From Anaerolineae bacterium (lineage in GTDB: Bacteria > Chloroflexota > Anaerolineae > Aggregatilineales > Phototrophicaceae), in the NCBI GenBank assembly GCA_022824365.1, contig JAJEAA010000018.1, positions 62,001-126,000 on the forward strand: a DNA stretch of 64,000 nucleotides. Reading direction: 5' to 3'. The position numbers were made by a program, and so were the translations under genes. Of this stretch, positions 8,072 to 17,687 are shown in pieces. The first letter of the stretch is position 1. Every line of letters starts with the position of its first letter. The notes beneath the pieces are model-generated. The model searched no databases. It had not been told where the DNA came from and saw only the letters and a list, made by a program, of their open reading frames with translations.

Positions 8072-9946
8072 ATGAATATGCTGAGATCGCGAAATCTGCG
8101 GATTGTCGTCACCCTCGGGCTGCTCTCCGGGGCCTTCATTCTTTATACAGGCGCAGTAGGAATGATCGCGGCCTTTCATGAGCGCGAAGTGGTCAAGGAT
8201 GTTATTAGCCTGGGGCAGGTATTACTTGCGCTGGCGCCATTTGCGGCGGGGTTCATGGCGGCGAACCGGATTGGAGATGAGGGCGCGGGGCAGGCGGCGA
8301 TACTTGCCGGCGGCTTCGCCGTGGGGCTTATCACTGCGACGCCAACCATAGTGCTGCTGCTGTTTAATTCGGCTGAATACCGCTTTCTGCTGGAACTTAC
8401 GCTGCGAGTCTTGCCGTTTTTAGTGGCGACTTATTTTGCCTGGCCGATGTACCGCAACGGCAAGGATATGCAGTTTGTCATCGGCAGTTGGTTGGCCATC
8501 GCCGTGCTGATCGGCATCGTCACGTTCTCGTTCGCGCTGATCTTTGAGATCAAAGGCGATTTGCGTTCTGTCTTGGTCAATATCAATCGCGATTGGGTCG
8601 ACGTGGTGACCTTCGACAACCGCCGAGAATTGATGACCGGCATTCTGACCTTGGCAATTGTCTCGGCTGCGGCAGGCCTAGCCGGGTCGGTTTTTCGTAT
8701 CATCCCGACTATTCCACGCCGGGCGCTGCTATATGGGTTTGGCGTAACCTTGCTTGTTGGCGCGTTCGGCGAGACGGTTCGTTTGATCCTGCAAGAGAAC
8801 CTGGATCGTGACACGATGCGGGAGCTTTTCCAACGCGATACTCTGCGTCAGCAGCCGGCGCTGATGCTCCTCATAATCAGCACCGTTGCCGGCTTCCTCT
8901 GGGCCAAATTTGGTCAGCAAGTCCGGACCGGATTGACAAGCATGGAGTCATCGCAGCGGCGGGTGGTGAATGGCGTCGGCATGCTTGTCTTTGCCGGAAT
9001 CCTGTTGATGCTGCCTTGGCTCATTGGACGGACTCTGAGCGATGTCGCTGTGACAATCGGCATCTTCGTGTTGATGGGTCTCGGTTTGAACATCGCGATC
9101 GGCCTCGCTGGTTTGCTGGATTTGGGCTACGTCACCAATTACGCGGTAGGGGCTTATATCCTGGCTGTGCTGACGTCTATTGGTCCGCTAGGCCGGCTGG
9201 ATGGCGTATTCACTTTCTGGATGGTCATACCGGTAGCGCTGCTCGCGGCTATGTTTGCCGGCTTTGTTTTTGCAGTTCCGGTCTTGAGAATGCGCGGTGA
9301 TTACCTGGCGATTGCGACACTTGGCTTTGGCGAGATTATCGGCAAGCTGGCAATATCGGATTGGCTGAAACCCTTAATCGGCGGCGCTCAAGGCGTGCAA
9401 GCGATTCCAAAACCGATCTTCCTGGGCGCCGAGCTAAAGAACCCGGAGCAACTTTATTACATCGTGTTGGCGGCCAGTCTCGTTACCCTATTCGTATCGA
9501 TACGATTGAACAATTCGCGGACTGGGCGCCAATGGATGGCGATCCGAGAAGATGAAGATGTGGCGAAAGCAATGGGAATCGATACCGCTCGCGCCAAGTT
9601 GTTGGCTTTTACCTTGAGCGCGGCCACCGGTGGCGTGGCGGGGGCGATCTTCGCGGCAAAGGTGGGCACGGTATTTCCCAATAGTTTCACTGTCTTTATC
9701 TCGATCAACGTCCTGAGCCTGATAATAGTCGGCGGCATCGCGAGCAATCCGGGCATCGTGGTGGGCGCGGTGGTGCTGATCGGCATGCCGGAGCTGCTGC
9801 GCGAGTTCTCGGACTTCCGATTCTTGATGTATGGCGCGCTGCTGGTCATGATGATGATCAATCGCCCGCAAGGGTTCATACCGTCGAAGCTGGTAAGCCA
9901 TGAAGTCAGGGCAGCGGTGAAGGCGAAAGTAGCGACGGCGGATTAA
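8072..9946 (+). CDS. livM: Branched-chain amino acid ABC transporter permease LivM-type with long N-terminal membrane extension
   Basis: Protein of 624 residues; GGAGAGCG precedes ATG 8072. The last 300 or so residues are a standard LivM permease: GIFVLMGLGLNIAIGLAGLL, LRMRGDYLAIATLGFGEIIG, coupling loop IREDEDVAKAMGIDTARAKL near residue 490, and the C-terminal NRPQGFIP. The first 300 or so residues add about eight hydrophobic segments not found in typical 300-400-residue LivM proteins, with the polar loop FEIKGDLRSVLVNINRDWVD. This part has no function I recognise. The protein pairs with LivH in the membrane. Confidence 0.92.
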   Translation: MNMLRSRNLRIVVTLGLLSGAFILYTGAVGMIAAFHEREVVKDVISLGQVLLALAPFAAGFMAANRIGDEGAGQAAILAGGFAVGLITATPTIVLLLFNSAEYRFLLELTLRVLPFLVATYFAWPMYRNGKDMQFVIGSWLAIAVLIGIVTFSFALIFEIKGDLRSVLVNINRDWVDVVTFDNRRELMTGILTLAIVSAAAGLAGSVFRIIPTIPRRALLYGFGVTLLVGAFGETVRLILQENLDRDTMRELFQRDTLRQQPALMLLIISTVAGFLWAKFGQQVRTGLTSMESSQRRVVNGVGMLVFAGILLMLPWLIGRTLSDVAVTIGIFVLMGLGLNIAIGLAGLLDLGYVTNYAVGAYILAVLTSIGPLGRLDGVFTFWMVIPVALLAAMFAGFVFAVPVLRMRGDYLAIATLGFGEIIGKLAISDWLKPLIGGAQGVQAIPKPIFLGAELKNPEQLYYIVLAASLVTLFVSIRLNNSRTGRQWMAIREDEDVAKAMGIDTARAKLLAFTLSAATGGVAGAIFAAKVGTVFPNSFTVFISINVLSLIIVGGIASNPGIVVGAVVLIGMPELLREFSDFRFLMYGALLVMMMINRPQGFIPSKLVSHEVRAAVKAKVATAD

Positions 9947-9966
9947 GGCGAGAGGACGACAGCATC

Positions 9967-10779
9967 GTGGCTGAAGACAAACGCAAAGGGCAAAGGCGAA
10001 TCCTCGAAGCCAAAGGCATGACCAAGCGCTTCAGCGGCCTGGTCGCGGTGGACAGTCTCGACTTTTACATCCCGGAAGGCGCGATCGCCAGCATCATTGG
10101 GCCAAACGGCGCAGGCAAGACGACATTCTTCAACTGCATCACTGGCTTTTATCAGATTGACGAGGGCGAGATTCTGTTTGACGGGACGCGGCTGAGCGGG
10201 AAATCGCCGGACCAAATCACACGATCCGGCATATCAAGAACTTTCCAGAATATCCGCCTCTTCAACAATATGTCGGCGATTGAAAATATCATGGTTGGCC
10301 AGGAGCCGCATCTCACATCGACCTGGATTGGGGCGATTCTGGGCTTGCCGGCGACGCGGGAAGAAGACGAGAGCAGCGAAACGCGAGCGCGAGAGTTGCT
10401 GCAGTTCGTCGGCTTGGAAGGCAAGGGCGATATGCTCTCCAAGAATCTGTCTTATGGCGACCAGCGGCGGCTGGAGATCGGACGCGCCTTGGCCAGTAAA
10501 CCGAAGCTGATTCTGCTGGACGAGCCGACTGCGGGCATGAATCCGCGCGAAACCATTGAAACGACCGGCTTCATCCGGCGCTTGCGAGACGAACTCGGCA
10601 TCACCGTGGTCTTGATTGAGCACGATATGCGCGTGGTCATGGACATTTCCGAACATATCACGGTGCTCGATTACGGACGCAAGATCGCTGAAGGCTTGCC
10701 AGCCGAGATTCAAACCAATCCTGACGTGATCGAAGCCTATCTTGGGCGTGGCGCGGCGGCCGCGAGCGGGCAGAATTAG
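9967..10779 (+). CDS. livG: Branched-chain amino acid ABC transporter ATP-binding protein LivG
   Basis: Protein of 270 residues from GTG 9967 with GAGAGGACG upstream. ABC ATPase motifs are Walker A GPNGAGKTT (residues 45-53), Q-loop region RTFQNIRLF, signature LSYGDQRRLEIGRAL, Walker B LILLDEPTAGMNP and the switch His in LIEHDM. The LSYGDQRRLE signature and a C-terminus ending near VIEAYLG are typical of LivG. It is cytoplasmic and hydrolyses ATP to drive import through LivH/LivM. Confidence 0.95.
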   Translation: MAEDKRKGQRRILEAKGMTKRFSGLVAVDSLDFYIPEGAIASIIGPNGAGKTTFFNCITGFYQIDEGEILFDGTRLSGKSPDQITRSGISRTFQNIRLFNNMSAIENIMVGQEPHLTSTWIGAILGLPATREEDESSETRARELLQFVGLEGKGDMLSKNLSYGDQRRLEIGRALASKPKLILLDEPTAGMNPRETIETTGFIRRLRDELGITVVLIEHDMRVVMDISEHITVLDYGRKIAEGLPAEIQTNPDVIEAYLGRGAAAASGQN

Positions 10780-10797
10780 GGGATACGGAAATCGGCT

Positions 10798-11508
10798 ATG
10801 GGACTCCTAGAAGTCAACGACATCCACACATACTACGGCAACATCCATGCCTTAAAAGGCATCTCCTTCGAGGTGGACAGCGGGGAGATTATCGCGCTGA
10901 TCGGCTCAAATGGCGCCGGGAAAACGACGACGCTGCGGACAATATCTGGCCTGATGGAGCCGCGAGAAGGACAGGTCATATACGATGGGGAGGACATTTC
11001 ATCGGCGCGCGCGGACACTTTAGTGTCAAGAGGCATATCAATGGTGCCGGAGGGTCGCGGTGTCTTCGCCAAGCTTACCGTGGAAGAAAACCTGGACATG
11101 GGCGCGTATGCACGGCGAGACAGCGGGATCAAGGACGACCTTAAAGGCATGTACGGGTTATTCCCGCGCTTGCAAGAGCGCCGGCGGCAACTGGCCGGAA
11201 CCTTGAGCGGCGGCGAACAGCAAATGCTAGCCATTGCGCGCGCGTTGATGGCGCAGCCGCGCTTGCTATTGCTGGACGAACCATCGATGGGGCTGGCGCC
11301 GGTTCTGGTTGATGGCGTTTTTGATACCATCCAGCGGATTGCCAGCGAAGGAGTCACAATTTTGCTGGTCGAGCAGAACGCTCACATGGCGCTGCAGGTT
11401 GCCGATCGCGGCTACGTTTTGCAAAGCGGCGAAGTGGCGATCAGCGACACCGCTGAGAATCTGCAGCAAAACGAGACAGTGCAGAAGACCTACCTCGGCA
11501 TCGACTGA
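10798..11508 (+). CDS. livF: Branched-chain amino acid ABC transporter ATP-binding protein LivF
   Basis: Protein of 236 residues, the normal LivF length, 18 bp after livG. Motifs are Walker A GSNGAGKTT (36-44), the LivF-typical SMVPEGRGVF, signature LSGGEQQMLAIARAL, Walker B LLLLDEPSMGL, and LLVEQNAHMAL where Gln replaces Asp before the switch region, as is usual for LivF. It forms the ATPase dimer with LivG. Confidence 0.95.
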   Translation: MGLLEVNDIHTYYGNIHALKGISFEVDSGEIIALIGSNGAGKTTTLRTISGLMEPREGQVIYDGEDISSARADTLVSRGISMVPEGRGVFAKLTVEENLDMGAYARRDSGIKDDLKGMYGLFPRLQERRRQLAGTLSGGEQQMLAIARALMAQPRLLLLDEPSMGLAPVLVDGVFDTIQRIASEGVTILLVEQNAHMALQVADRGYVLQSGEVAISDTAENLQQNETVQKTYLGID

Positions 11509-11513
11509 GCGCT

Positions 11514-12659
11514 ATGCCCGCAAACGCAACTCCATTTGGTCGGCAGGATCACGAATCGAGAATCACCTCAGATTACTTGTCAGGTTTGGCGAGAATCGCA
11601 ACGGGGGATTCCGCATACGCGGTCGCCACCTGGCAGAGCGCTGTAGTGCGCGGCGGTTTCGGCGGCGCCATTGGCGGAACGGCGCTATTTCGTTACACCT
11701 TAAGAAGCGATGCCGGCGGCACGGTCTCGCTGATTCTAAAGATCTTGCAGCGGCGATCGGGCGAAACGGAACAATCTCCATATTACTGGAAGCGTGAATT
11801 CGAGATCTATCGAGCGGGCTTGTTGGATGATATGACATTCAGTTCCTTTGCCATGCCCCAAATCTTTTTTGTGGAAGATCTTGGGGATGCTTGCTGGATT
11901 TGGATGGAAGATATTACGGACGCGAAGGCAGACTGGTCGCTGGAAGATTACGCGGACATCGCTGGGCGGCTGGGACGTTTCAACGGAGCCTGGCTGCGCG
12001 GAGCAAAACTCCCGCGCGCAAAGTGGTTGTCCGCCAACTGGCATAGCGCGATTGTGCCAGCGCTGGCTGATACCTTTAAGCAACTGGATCATCTGCTTGA
12101 AAATCCGCTGGCGCAGGTCACGTTGCCGCTGGAGGCCAAAGAAGAGATCGCCGCCATTTGGCGCGACCGGGAGATCTTTCGCCGAGCCTTGACGGAGCTT
12201 CCCCGAACATTTTGCCACTTTGATGCTTTTCGGCGGAATTTCCTGGTACGCCATGGAAAAGTGTTCTTGATCGATTGGGCGCTGGCCGGCATCGGCGGGC
12301 CTGGCGAAGACCTGGTGTCGCTGGTTGCGCTCAGCTTGTATTACGAAGGCTTTAAGCAGGCTGACGCCCTCCAACTTGACGAATTGGTTTTTGCCAGTTA
12401 TGTAAGCGGACTGCGGGAGGCGGGCTGGCGCGGCGATGCGCCGCTGGCGCGGATTGGTTATACCTGCGGCATGACCTTGCGTGGCCTGGCAGGCGTGAAG
12501 CAAGATATCAATCTTCTGTTGAACCCGGCCAAGCATGACCAACTGAAGAGGAATCACGGCTTGGACAGCCTCGAGGATATCGCCAGATTCTTCGCGGAAA
12601 TTCGGCGTTTTCGGCTGCTTCACATGGCGCGGGAAGCTAGGTCGCTGCTTGCTGCTTAG
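11514..12659 (+). CDS. APH/choline-kinase-fold phosphotransferase
   Basis: Protein of 381 residues. The kinase catalytic motif H-F-D-A-F-R-R-N (near residue 235) matches HxDxxxxN of aminoglycoside phosphotransferase-like enzymes, and LIDWALAG (near 252) gives the metal-binding Asp. FGGAIGGTALFRY near residue 47 looks like the nucleotide-binding loop. The substrate is unknown: choline, homoserine-like small molecules or antibiotics are all possible. The start lies 5 bp after livF, so it is probably translated with the transporter operon and may phosphorylate what that imports; this is inference. Its 3' end overlaps the convergent EamA gene by 23 bp. Confidence 0.8.
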   Translation: MPANATPFGRQDHESRITSDYLSGLARIATGDSAYAVATWQSAVVRGGFGGAIGGTALFRYTLRSDAGGTVSLILKILQRRSGETEQSPYYWKREFEIYRAGLLDDMTFSSFAMPQIFFVEDLGDACWIWMEDITDAKADWSLEDYADIAGRLGRFNGAWLRGAKLPRAKWLSANWHSAIVPALADTFKQLDHLLENPLAQVTLPLEAKEEIAAIWRDREIFRRALTELPRTFCHFDAFRRNFLVRHGKVFLIDWALAGIGGPGEDLVSLVALSLYYEGFKQADALQLDELVFASYVSGLREAGWRGDAPLARIGYTCGMTLRGLAGVKQDINLLLNPAKHDQLKRNHGLDSLEDIARFFAEIRRFRLLHMAREARSLLAA

Positions 12660-13554
12660 TGGTCCTCTGAGCTGGCCCCAGCAAGGAAAGCAAGACGGCC
12701 AAGGCAATTAAGGCGCCGCCAAGCCATAAGGCGGATGTCATTCTCTGACCCAGGAACATCGCCGCCAGGATAGCGCCAGCCAGAGGCTGAGCAAAAAAGA
12801 ATAGCGAAGCTACGGTTGCGGGCGCCAAGGCGAAGGCGCGATTCCACAAGAGCAAGGCGAAAGCCGTACTTATCAAGCCGAGATAGAGCACACCGAGCAC
12901 GATGCCGGGACCGATTGCGCCGATCGGACGTTGCGTAATTTCCAGCAAGCTGCCTGGCAAAGCGATCAGCAAGCCGCCGATCAAAGCGAAGACTGTTACC
13001 ACAAGCGCAGGACTATTGTGACGCGTCGAAACCCGGCGGACGAGGACGGAGTAGAGCCCCCAGGTCACGGCAGCGATCGCGAGGAAAATATCGCCGATGA
13101 ACGTTTCGGAGCTGAAGTCGGCCGAAGCCGGGTCGAGGATAATGAGCACCCCAAATGTCGCCAGGATAATCGCTGCCAGGCTCGCCAGAGTCAGCTTTTC
13201 ACGCAGGATGAGCAGCGCGAACAGGACGACAAAGGCTGGCGAGGCGCTGGTAACCAAGGCGCCGTTCACGGCTGTAGACAAGTCGGTGCCGATGAACTGC
13301 GCGCCGAGGCTAATGCCGATGCCGATTACTCCAACGGCGAACAAGCCGGGAAGCGCGGACCGGGGCGGCGGAGCGTATCCCTGCCGCCGGCTAAGCGGCA
13401 GCAAGACCAGCAGCGCCAGTATGACGCGCAGGCTCAGCAAAGTGAAAGGCGGCACGACCTCGAGGACCAGGTCCGATACCACGTACATGCTGCCCCAGAT
13501 GCTGGCCGCGGTAATGCCATAAACAGTGCCGCGCCAGAAACCCGAATTCTCCAT
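12637..13554 (-). CDS. EamA-family (drug/metabolite) exporter
   Basis: Protein of 305 residues from ATG 13554 (a TTG lies one codon earlier). It has about ten hydrophobic segments in two EamA repeats. The first begins at GTVYGITAASIWGSMYVVSD, the second at GDIFLAIAAVTWGLYSVLVR near residue 155, each with the typical tryptophan-rich start. It likely exports metabolites or amino acids across the inner membrane; the substrate is not readable. It is convergent with the phosphotransferase gene. Confidence 0.88.
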   Translation of the reverse strand: MENSGFWRGTVYGITAASIWGSMYVVSDLVLEVVPPFTLLSLRVILALLVLLPLSRRQGYAPPPRSALPGLFAVGVIGIGISLGAQFIGTDLSTAVNGALVTSASPAFVVLFALLILREKLTLASLAAIILATFGVLIILDPASADFSSETFIGDIFLAIAAVTWGLYSVLVRRVSTRHNSPALVVTVFALIGGLLIALPGSLLEITQRPIGAIGPGIVLGVLYLGLISTAFALLLWNRAFALAPATVASLFFFAQPLAGAILAAMFLGQRMTSALWLGGALIALAVLLSLLGPAQRTTKQQAAT

Positions 13555-13712
13555 CAATACAGAGTGTTCACGTCCATAGCCAGAGCGCGAATCTTAGCGG
13601 AACAATGTCGCTGGGGACAGGTTTGGCCGAGCTAAACGAAGGCAGAATTGACGTAGTATTGGACAACGAAGCAACCGCCCAAGAGTATAATTGTAGAGTG
13701 AAATATGGAAAC

Positions 13713-16700
13713 ATGAGCGCGGTAAGGAGTTCCGTCATCAACGAGAGCTTGATTTTTGTTTCCTATCATAACATTGATATCAACTATGCTTTTCAGCTTG
13801 CCGCATTGTTGACGCGCTGTTATCGCAATGTATGGCTGGACCGCTATGAAATCGAGCCGGACGCTGACTGGCAAGACGGGATTCGCGATGCGCGAGCGCG
13901 ATCTACCGGCGCCATTGCCATCGTCAGCGACGACTATTTGCAGTCGGAATATTGTCGAGCTGAATCGGAGTATTTTCGCCAGCGTGGTATCGCCGTCACA
14001 GCAGTAATCGCGCGTGACTTTTCCACGGACGGGATCGCAAATTTTTCCTTCAGTGACTGGGTCGATTTTCGCCGCTGGTTTGACGATCCGAACGACCTCA
14101 GTGTAGAGAACTTGCTGAGCCAGTTCCCGCAATCGGAGTCGGTGACCGGATCAAGCGAACGTCTCGATTACCTGCGGGAGTTCATCCAAGAAATAGAGCT
14201 CGGCTTTTCCAAGATGCCGTCGGCCTGGGCCGCCATGTACAACGGCGCGACGCGAGGCGCAAGCGCTATCAGGCCGCGCATGCTGCACACTGCTTTGCTT
14301 AGTGAATGGGAATTCACCGCCCAAAAGGCAGGCACGGCATTGCCGCTTACTGATCTGCGCGGGTGGGTTGAGAATGAATCGCAGTTTGTGATCATTGGCG
14401 AAGCGGGCAGCGGGAAGACATTCTTTGCCCGTCTGCTTGCGCTGGAGCAGGCGCATGCCGCGTTTCGAGACGAGCAAGCGGCATTGCCCATTTGGTTTGA
14501 CCTGACGCGTTGGGATGACGACACGCGATCACTTGATACATTCATCGAGGCGAACTGGCCTCTGCTATCCTATTGGCGGCATTGGATGGCGGCTAATCCA
14601 AGCCTGATTATCCTCGACAATTGGGATGATATCCGCCATGCCTACCCTGGCTACGCGGTCGAGATCATCAATTGGATCGACGCGAGCCCGAATCAGCGTT
14701 TTGTTTTGCTTTCAAATCACCTGAGCGGCGCAGACCTCCCGCTACCGACCGTGCGCATCAATCAAGTTAGCGCGCCGCTGGCGCAGAAATTCGCAAGTGG
14801 CGTATTGACGCTGGAGCAGCAGAACAGCTTCCGGCAGCTCCTGCGGCAAAAGAGCGCGCTCATCGAAGACAATTCCCTGGCTTATCTTTCGATCGGGTTG
14901 GAACTGCTGGCGGCGGACCGCGCGCTGGCATTTAATCAGTGGGAGCGCAATCCGTTGCCGGCATTGCTTCGTTTGCGCGGGCGACAGATACCGGCTGCCG
15001 CTTACGGGTTGCGTGCGGAGGCGGTCCTGGCCGGGCTGGAAGAATTGGCCTGGTTGATGATGCAGCGGGACAAGCGCCGGTTTGTCTCAATGGATTTCGC
15101 TCGCGATACAGTGCGCGACATGCGCGTGATCGAATACGCGCTGGCGATAGGTCTTCTTGTTGAGAGTGGCGCGTTGCTTCGATTTGAATCGGAGCAACTT
15201 CATTTGTCTTTCGCCGCGGAGAGTTTCAAGCGAGACGGGCTGATAAAATATTTGGCGCGCCCAAGCTTCAACGCGGATTCGGGCCGGGCGCCGCAAAAAT
15301 GGGATATGCTTACACTGCTCGTAGTGGATTCACTGGGCGAGGAAAGCCGCGGACGGGTTGTAGATCAGATCGCTGACATAGATCCTTTTTTGGCCGGTAT
15401 GTGCCTGCGCCGGCGCCCGGAGCTCTACGACAATCATCGGGAAACTTTGATTCAGAAACTGGTTGACCTCTGCGCCCAAAACGCCGCTGCGCGGGACGCG
15501 TTTCACAGCGCCATCTCTGGTTACGCTGAGCCCGACTTAACCGCGGAGTTGCTCATTGGGCAGATGAGCAGACTGAACAACAAACTTCAATTATGGCTTT
15601 GGCATGAGGTGGGGACCTTGCCGCTGGAATTGCCGCTGGACTTCCTTGAGCGCGTCGCCGGCGTCGATCGCAGCGGCGCAGTATCCGCGGCCGATCAACT
15701 CGCATCCTACAGCTTGTCGCGCGCAGTCGCGTATCTGATCTCCCTGTCACAGCGGGATGATACGCATCTCCGCCGCAACGCCATTTGGTTACTCGGCGAA
15801 TTGAAGTATTTGCCAACAGCGATATTGCTGTTGGATTACCTGGATACAGCGCAGCCCGACGACATTGAAGCCATACTGGTCGCGCTGATGAAATTCGCCT
15901 ATTCGGAGATATTGGCGCGCCTGCTCCGCTGGTCGGAAGAGAACCCCGAACATCGCGCATCGGTATTAGCTGCTCTTGCAGCCAATAAACGCCGGGTGAC
16001 CAGCCGTTTGCTTTCGTTGGCAGATGCCAAAAGACTGACCCTGACGCCGGAGTTCAGCGATATCGCGATCAATACTGCCGAACGAGATATCGCTATAGGC
16101 TTGGCGCAAATCGCCGCGGAACATGTCGAATTGCCCGAGGCAGTTGAAATGGCTGTGCTGGCCGCCGGAAACGCAGCGGCTTTGCGTCAACGCCTGGCCG
16201 GCGCGATCAAGCATTTGCCCAATCGAGAAGGGTTCCGGCAATTGCTTGAAGACATCGCGCAAGTGCTGCGCGATCCGCCGGAAGCCACTATCATCGCCGG
16301 CAGCAATATTGATGCGCTGCTCTATGGCGAGTCGATATTTGATGACATCTCAACCCAAGCAGAAACGTCCTCCGCCGGTGGCCGCCTCGCTGAATTGACC
16401 GCCCAATTGCGCCACAGCAATTGGGAGCGGCGACATCAGGCGGTGAACAGTCTGGTCAGTTATTCGGTGGACGAATCATTGCCGCTTCTATTTGAAGCGA
16501 CGGCGGACGTGGATAAGCGTGTTCGGCTGGCTGCCTATGACATCCTGTCCAGATTTGAAGGCGACGCCAGCGCGCAGAAAGCGGTGGTCGCCGCGCTTTC
16601 AGATCCGGATATTGAGCTTGTAATGGCGGTGACAGAATTACTTCAAGGCAAGGCTTTAAGCGATTTTGACGTTCTTTATGACTTGCTGGAAAGCTCCAAT

Positions 16701-17687
16701 GCGTCGACGGTTGCCGCGGCGATAACGATACTTGGCGCTTCCGGGCGGCGGCCGGCGATTGATGAATTAAAGCGACTGCAGGACGATGAGCGACAACCGG
16801 CGCAAGGCGGTCCCGCTATCGGTCAGCGCGCCCGTGACGCGATCGGCAGACTCGAAGCATCGGTAATGCAGGGAGACAATCCGCGCCGTAATGGCGCCAG
16901 ACCTGTCGATGGCAATGAAGCAAGATTCAGCGACGAAGAGAAAGTACGGCGCACCCTGCAAGTGCTGCGCGATGACGATTGGGGCCGAAGCCAGAAGGCG
17001 GCGAAATTCTTGCGCAAGTTTGCCCGCCACATGCGTGGCCGAACCAGTGATGAAGTCAGGCTACTTCTCTGCGACGCCCTCAGCGATGGGAACTGGAGTG
17101 TGCGCTGGGCGGCGGCAGAGGCGCTGGCGGTGCTGCGCGACCGGGCCGCAATTTCGGCGCTGCGCCCCAGATTGAGGGATTCCAACTGGATAGTACAGGT
17201 GGCCGCGGTACGAGCCTTGGTGGAGTTGCGCGCGCTGGAATCGGCAGCGGAGGTCCTGCCGCTTTTGCAGAGCCAGCAGACCCAATTGCGTGAAGCAGCG
17301 GCGGAAGCGCTCGGCGTTTTCGGGGATGCGCTGGCGATACAGCCATTGGGCAAAGCGCTAAAGAACGACCCTGATGACTTCGTCCGCTTGGCGGCGCTGA
17401 ACTCTATTTGTCAGGTCGATTCCAGTGATGTCCGCCATTGGCTGGAGCTTGCGCTCAGTGATAGCTGCCTGCATGTGCGGCTCTTTGCGATGCGGCAACT
17501 GAGTCCGGAGATGGACGAGAGCGACCTGCCTATTTTGCGAAAGCTGCTCGAAGATGACGAGGCGCCGGCCTACGAAAGCGAATCGCTGCGCGACCTGTCG
17601 ATACAGACGCTCAGGCGAATAGACAGCGCGAAGTGCCGCGCCTTGCTGGATTCCCTTCCTGCGATTGAAGACAGGGCGGGCGGATGA
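13713..17687 (+). CDS. TIR-NACHT/STAND-HEAT-repeat protein
   Basis: About 1324 residues. The N-terminal TIR domain (residues about 10-140) has SLIFVSYHN, WLDRYEIEPDADW and the Y-C-R-A-E segment whose Glu aligns with the catalytic Glu of NAD-cleaving TIRs. The P-loop NTPase (about 215-400) has Walker A GEAGSGKT near 229 and Walker B LIILDNWDD near 298. From about residue 660 to the end are HEAT-type helical repeats (for example SVRWAAAEALAVL and QVAAVRALVELR). This TIR-NTPase-repeat plan is that of STAND sensors: the repeats recognise a trigger, the NTPase oligomerises and the TIR acts. ATG 13713 is preferred; GTG 13698 or an upstream ATG at 13605 are possible. A TATAAT lies at 13686-13691. 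It overlaps the next gene by ATGA. Confidence 0.85.
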   Translation: MSAVRSSVINESLIFVSYHNIDINYAFQLAALLTRCYRNVWLDRYEIEPDADWQDGIRDARARSTGAIAIVSDDYLQSEYCRAESEYFRQRGIAVTAVIARDFSTDGIANFSFSDWVDFRRWFDDPNDLSVENLLSQFPQSESVTGSSERLDYLREFIQEIELGFSKMPSAWAAMYNGATRGASAIRPRMLHTALLSEWEFTAQKAGTALPLTDLRGWVENESQFVIIGEAGSGKTFFARLLALEQAHAAFRDEQAALPIWFDLTRWDDDTRSLDTFIEANWPLLSYWRHWMAANPSLIILDNWDDIRHAYPGYAVEIINWIDASPNQRFVLLSNHLSGADLPLPTVRINQVSAPLAQKFASGVLTLEQQNSFRQLLRQKSALIEDNSLAYLSIGLELLAADRALAFNQWERNPLPALLRLRGRQIPAAAYGLRAEAVLAGLEELAWLMMQRDKRRFVSMDFARDTVRDMRVIEYALAIGLLVESGALLRFESEQLHLSFAAESFKRDGLIKYLARPSFNADSGRAPQKWDMLTLLVVDSLGEESRGRVVDQIADIDPFLAGMCLRRRPELYDNHRETLIQKLVDLCAQNAAARDAFHSAISGYAEPDLTAELLIGQMSRLNNKLQLWLWHEVGTLPLELPLDFLERVAGVDRSGAVSAADQLASYSLSRAVAYLISLSQRDDTHLRRNAIWLLGELKYLPTAILLLDYLDTAQPDDIEAILVALMKFAYSEILARLLRWSEENPEHRASVLAALAANKRRVTSRLLSLADAKRLTLTPEFSDIAINTAERDIAIGLAQIAAEHVELPEAVEMAVLAAGNAAALRQRLAGAIKHLPNREGFRQLLEDIAQVLRDPPEATIIAGSNIDALLYGESIFDDISTQAETSSAGGRLAELTAQLRHSNWERRHQAVNSLVSYSVDESLPLLFEATADVDKRVRLAAYDILSRFEGDASAQKAVVAALSDPDIELVMAVTELLQGKALSDFDVLYDLLESSNASTVAAAITILGASGRRPAIDELKRLQDDERQPAQGGPAIGQRARDAIGRLEASVMQGDNPRRNGARPVDGNEARFSDEEKVRRTLQVLRDDDWGRSQKAAKFLRKFARHMRGRTSDEVRLLLCDALSDGNWSVRWAAAEALAVLRDRAAISALRPRLRDSNWIVQVAAVRALVELRALESAAEVLPLLQSQQTQLREAAAEALGVFGDALAIQPLGKALKNDPDDFVRLAALNSICQVDSSDVRHWLELALSDSCLHVRLFAMRQLSPEMDESDLPILRKLLEDDEAPAYESESLRDLSIQTLRRIDSAKCRALLDSLPAIEDRAGG

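Noticed and set aside
15770-17600. HEAT-repeat coding DNA as a DNA tandem repeat or CRISPR array
   Set aside because: Repetition is at protein level only; no near-identical DNA units or spacer pattern. No CRISPR array was found anywhere in the window.
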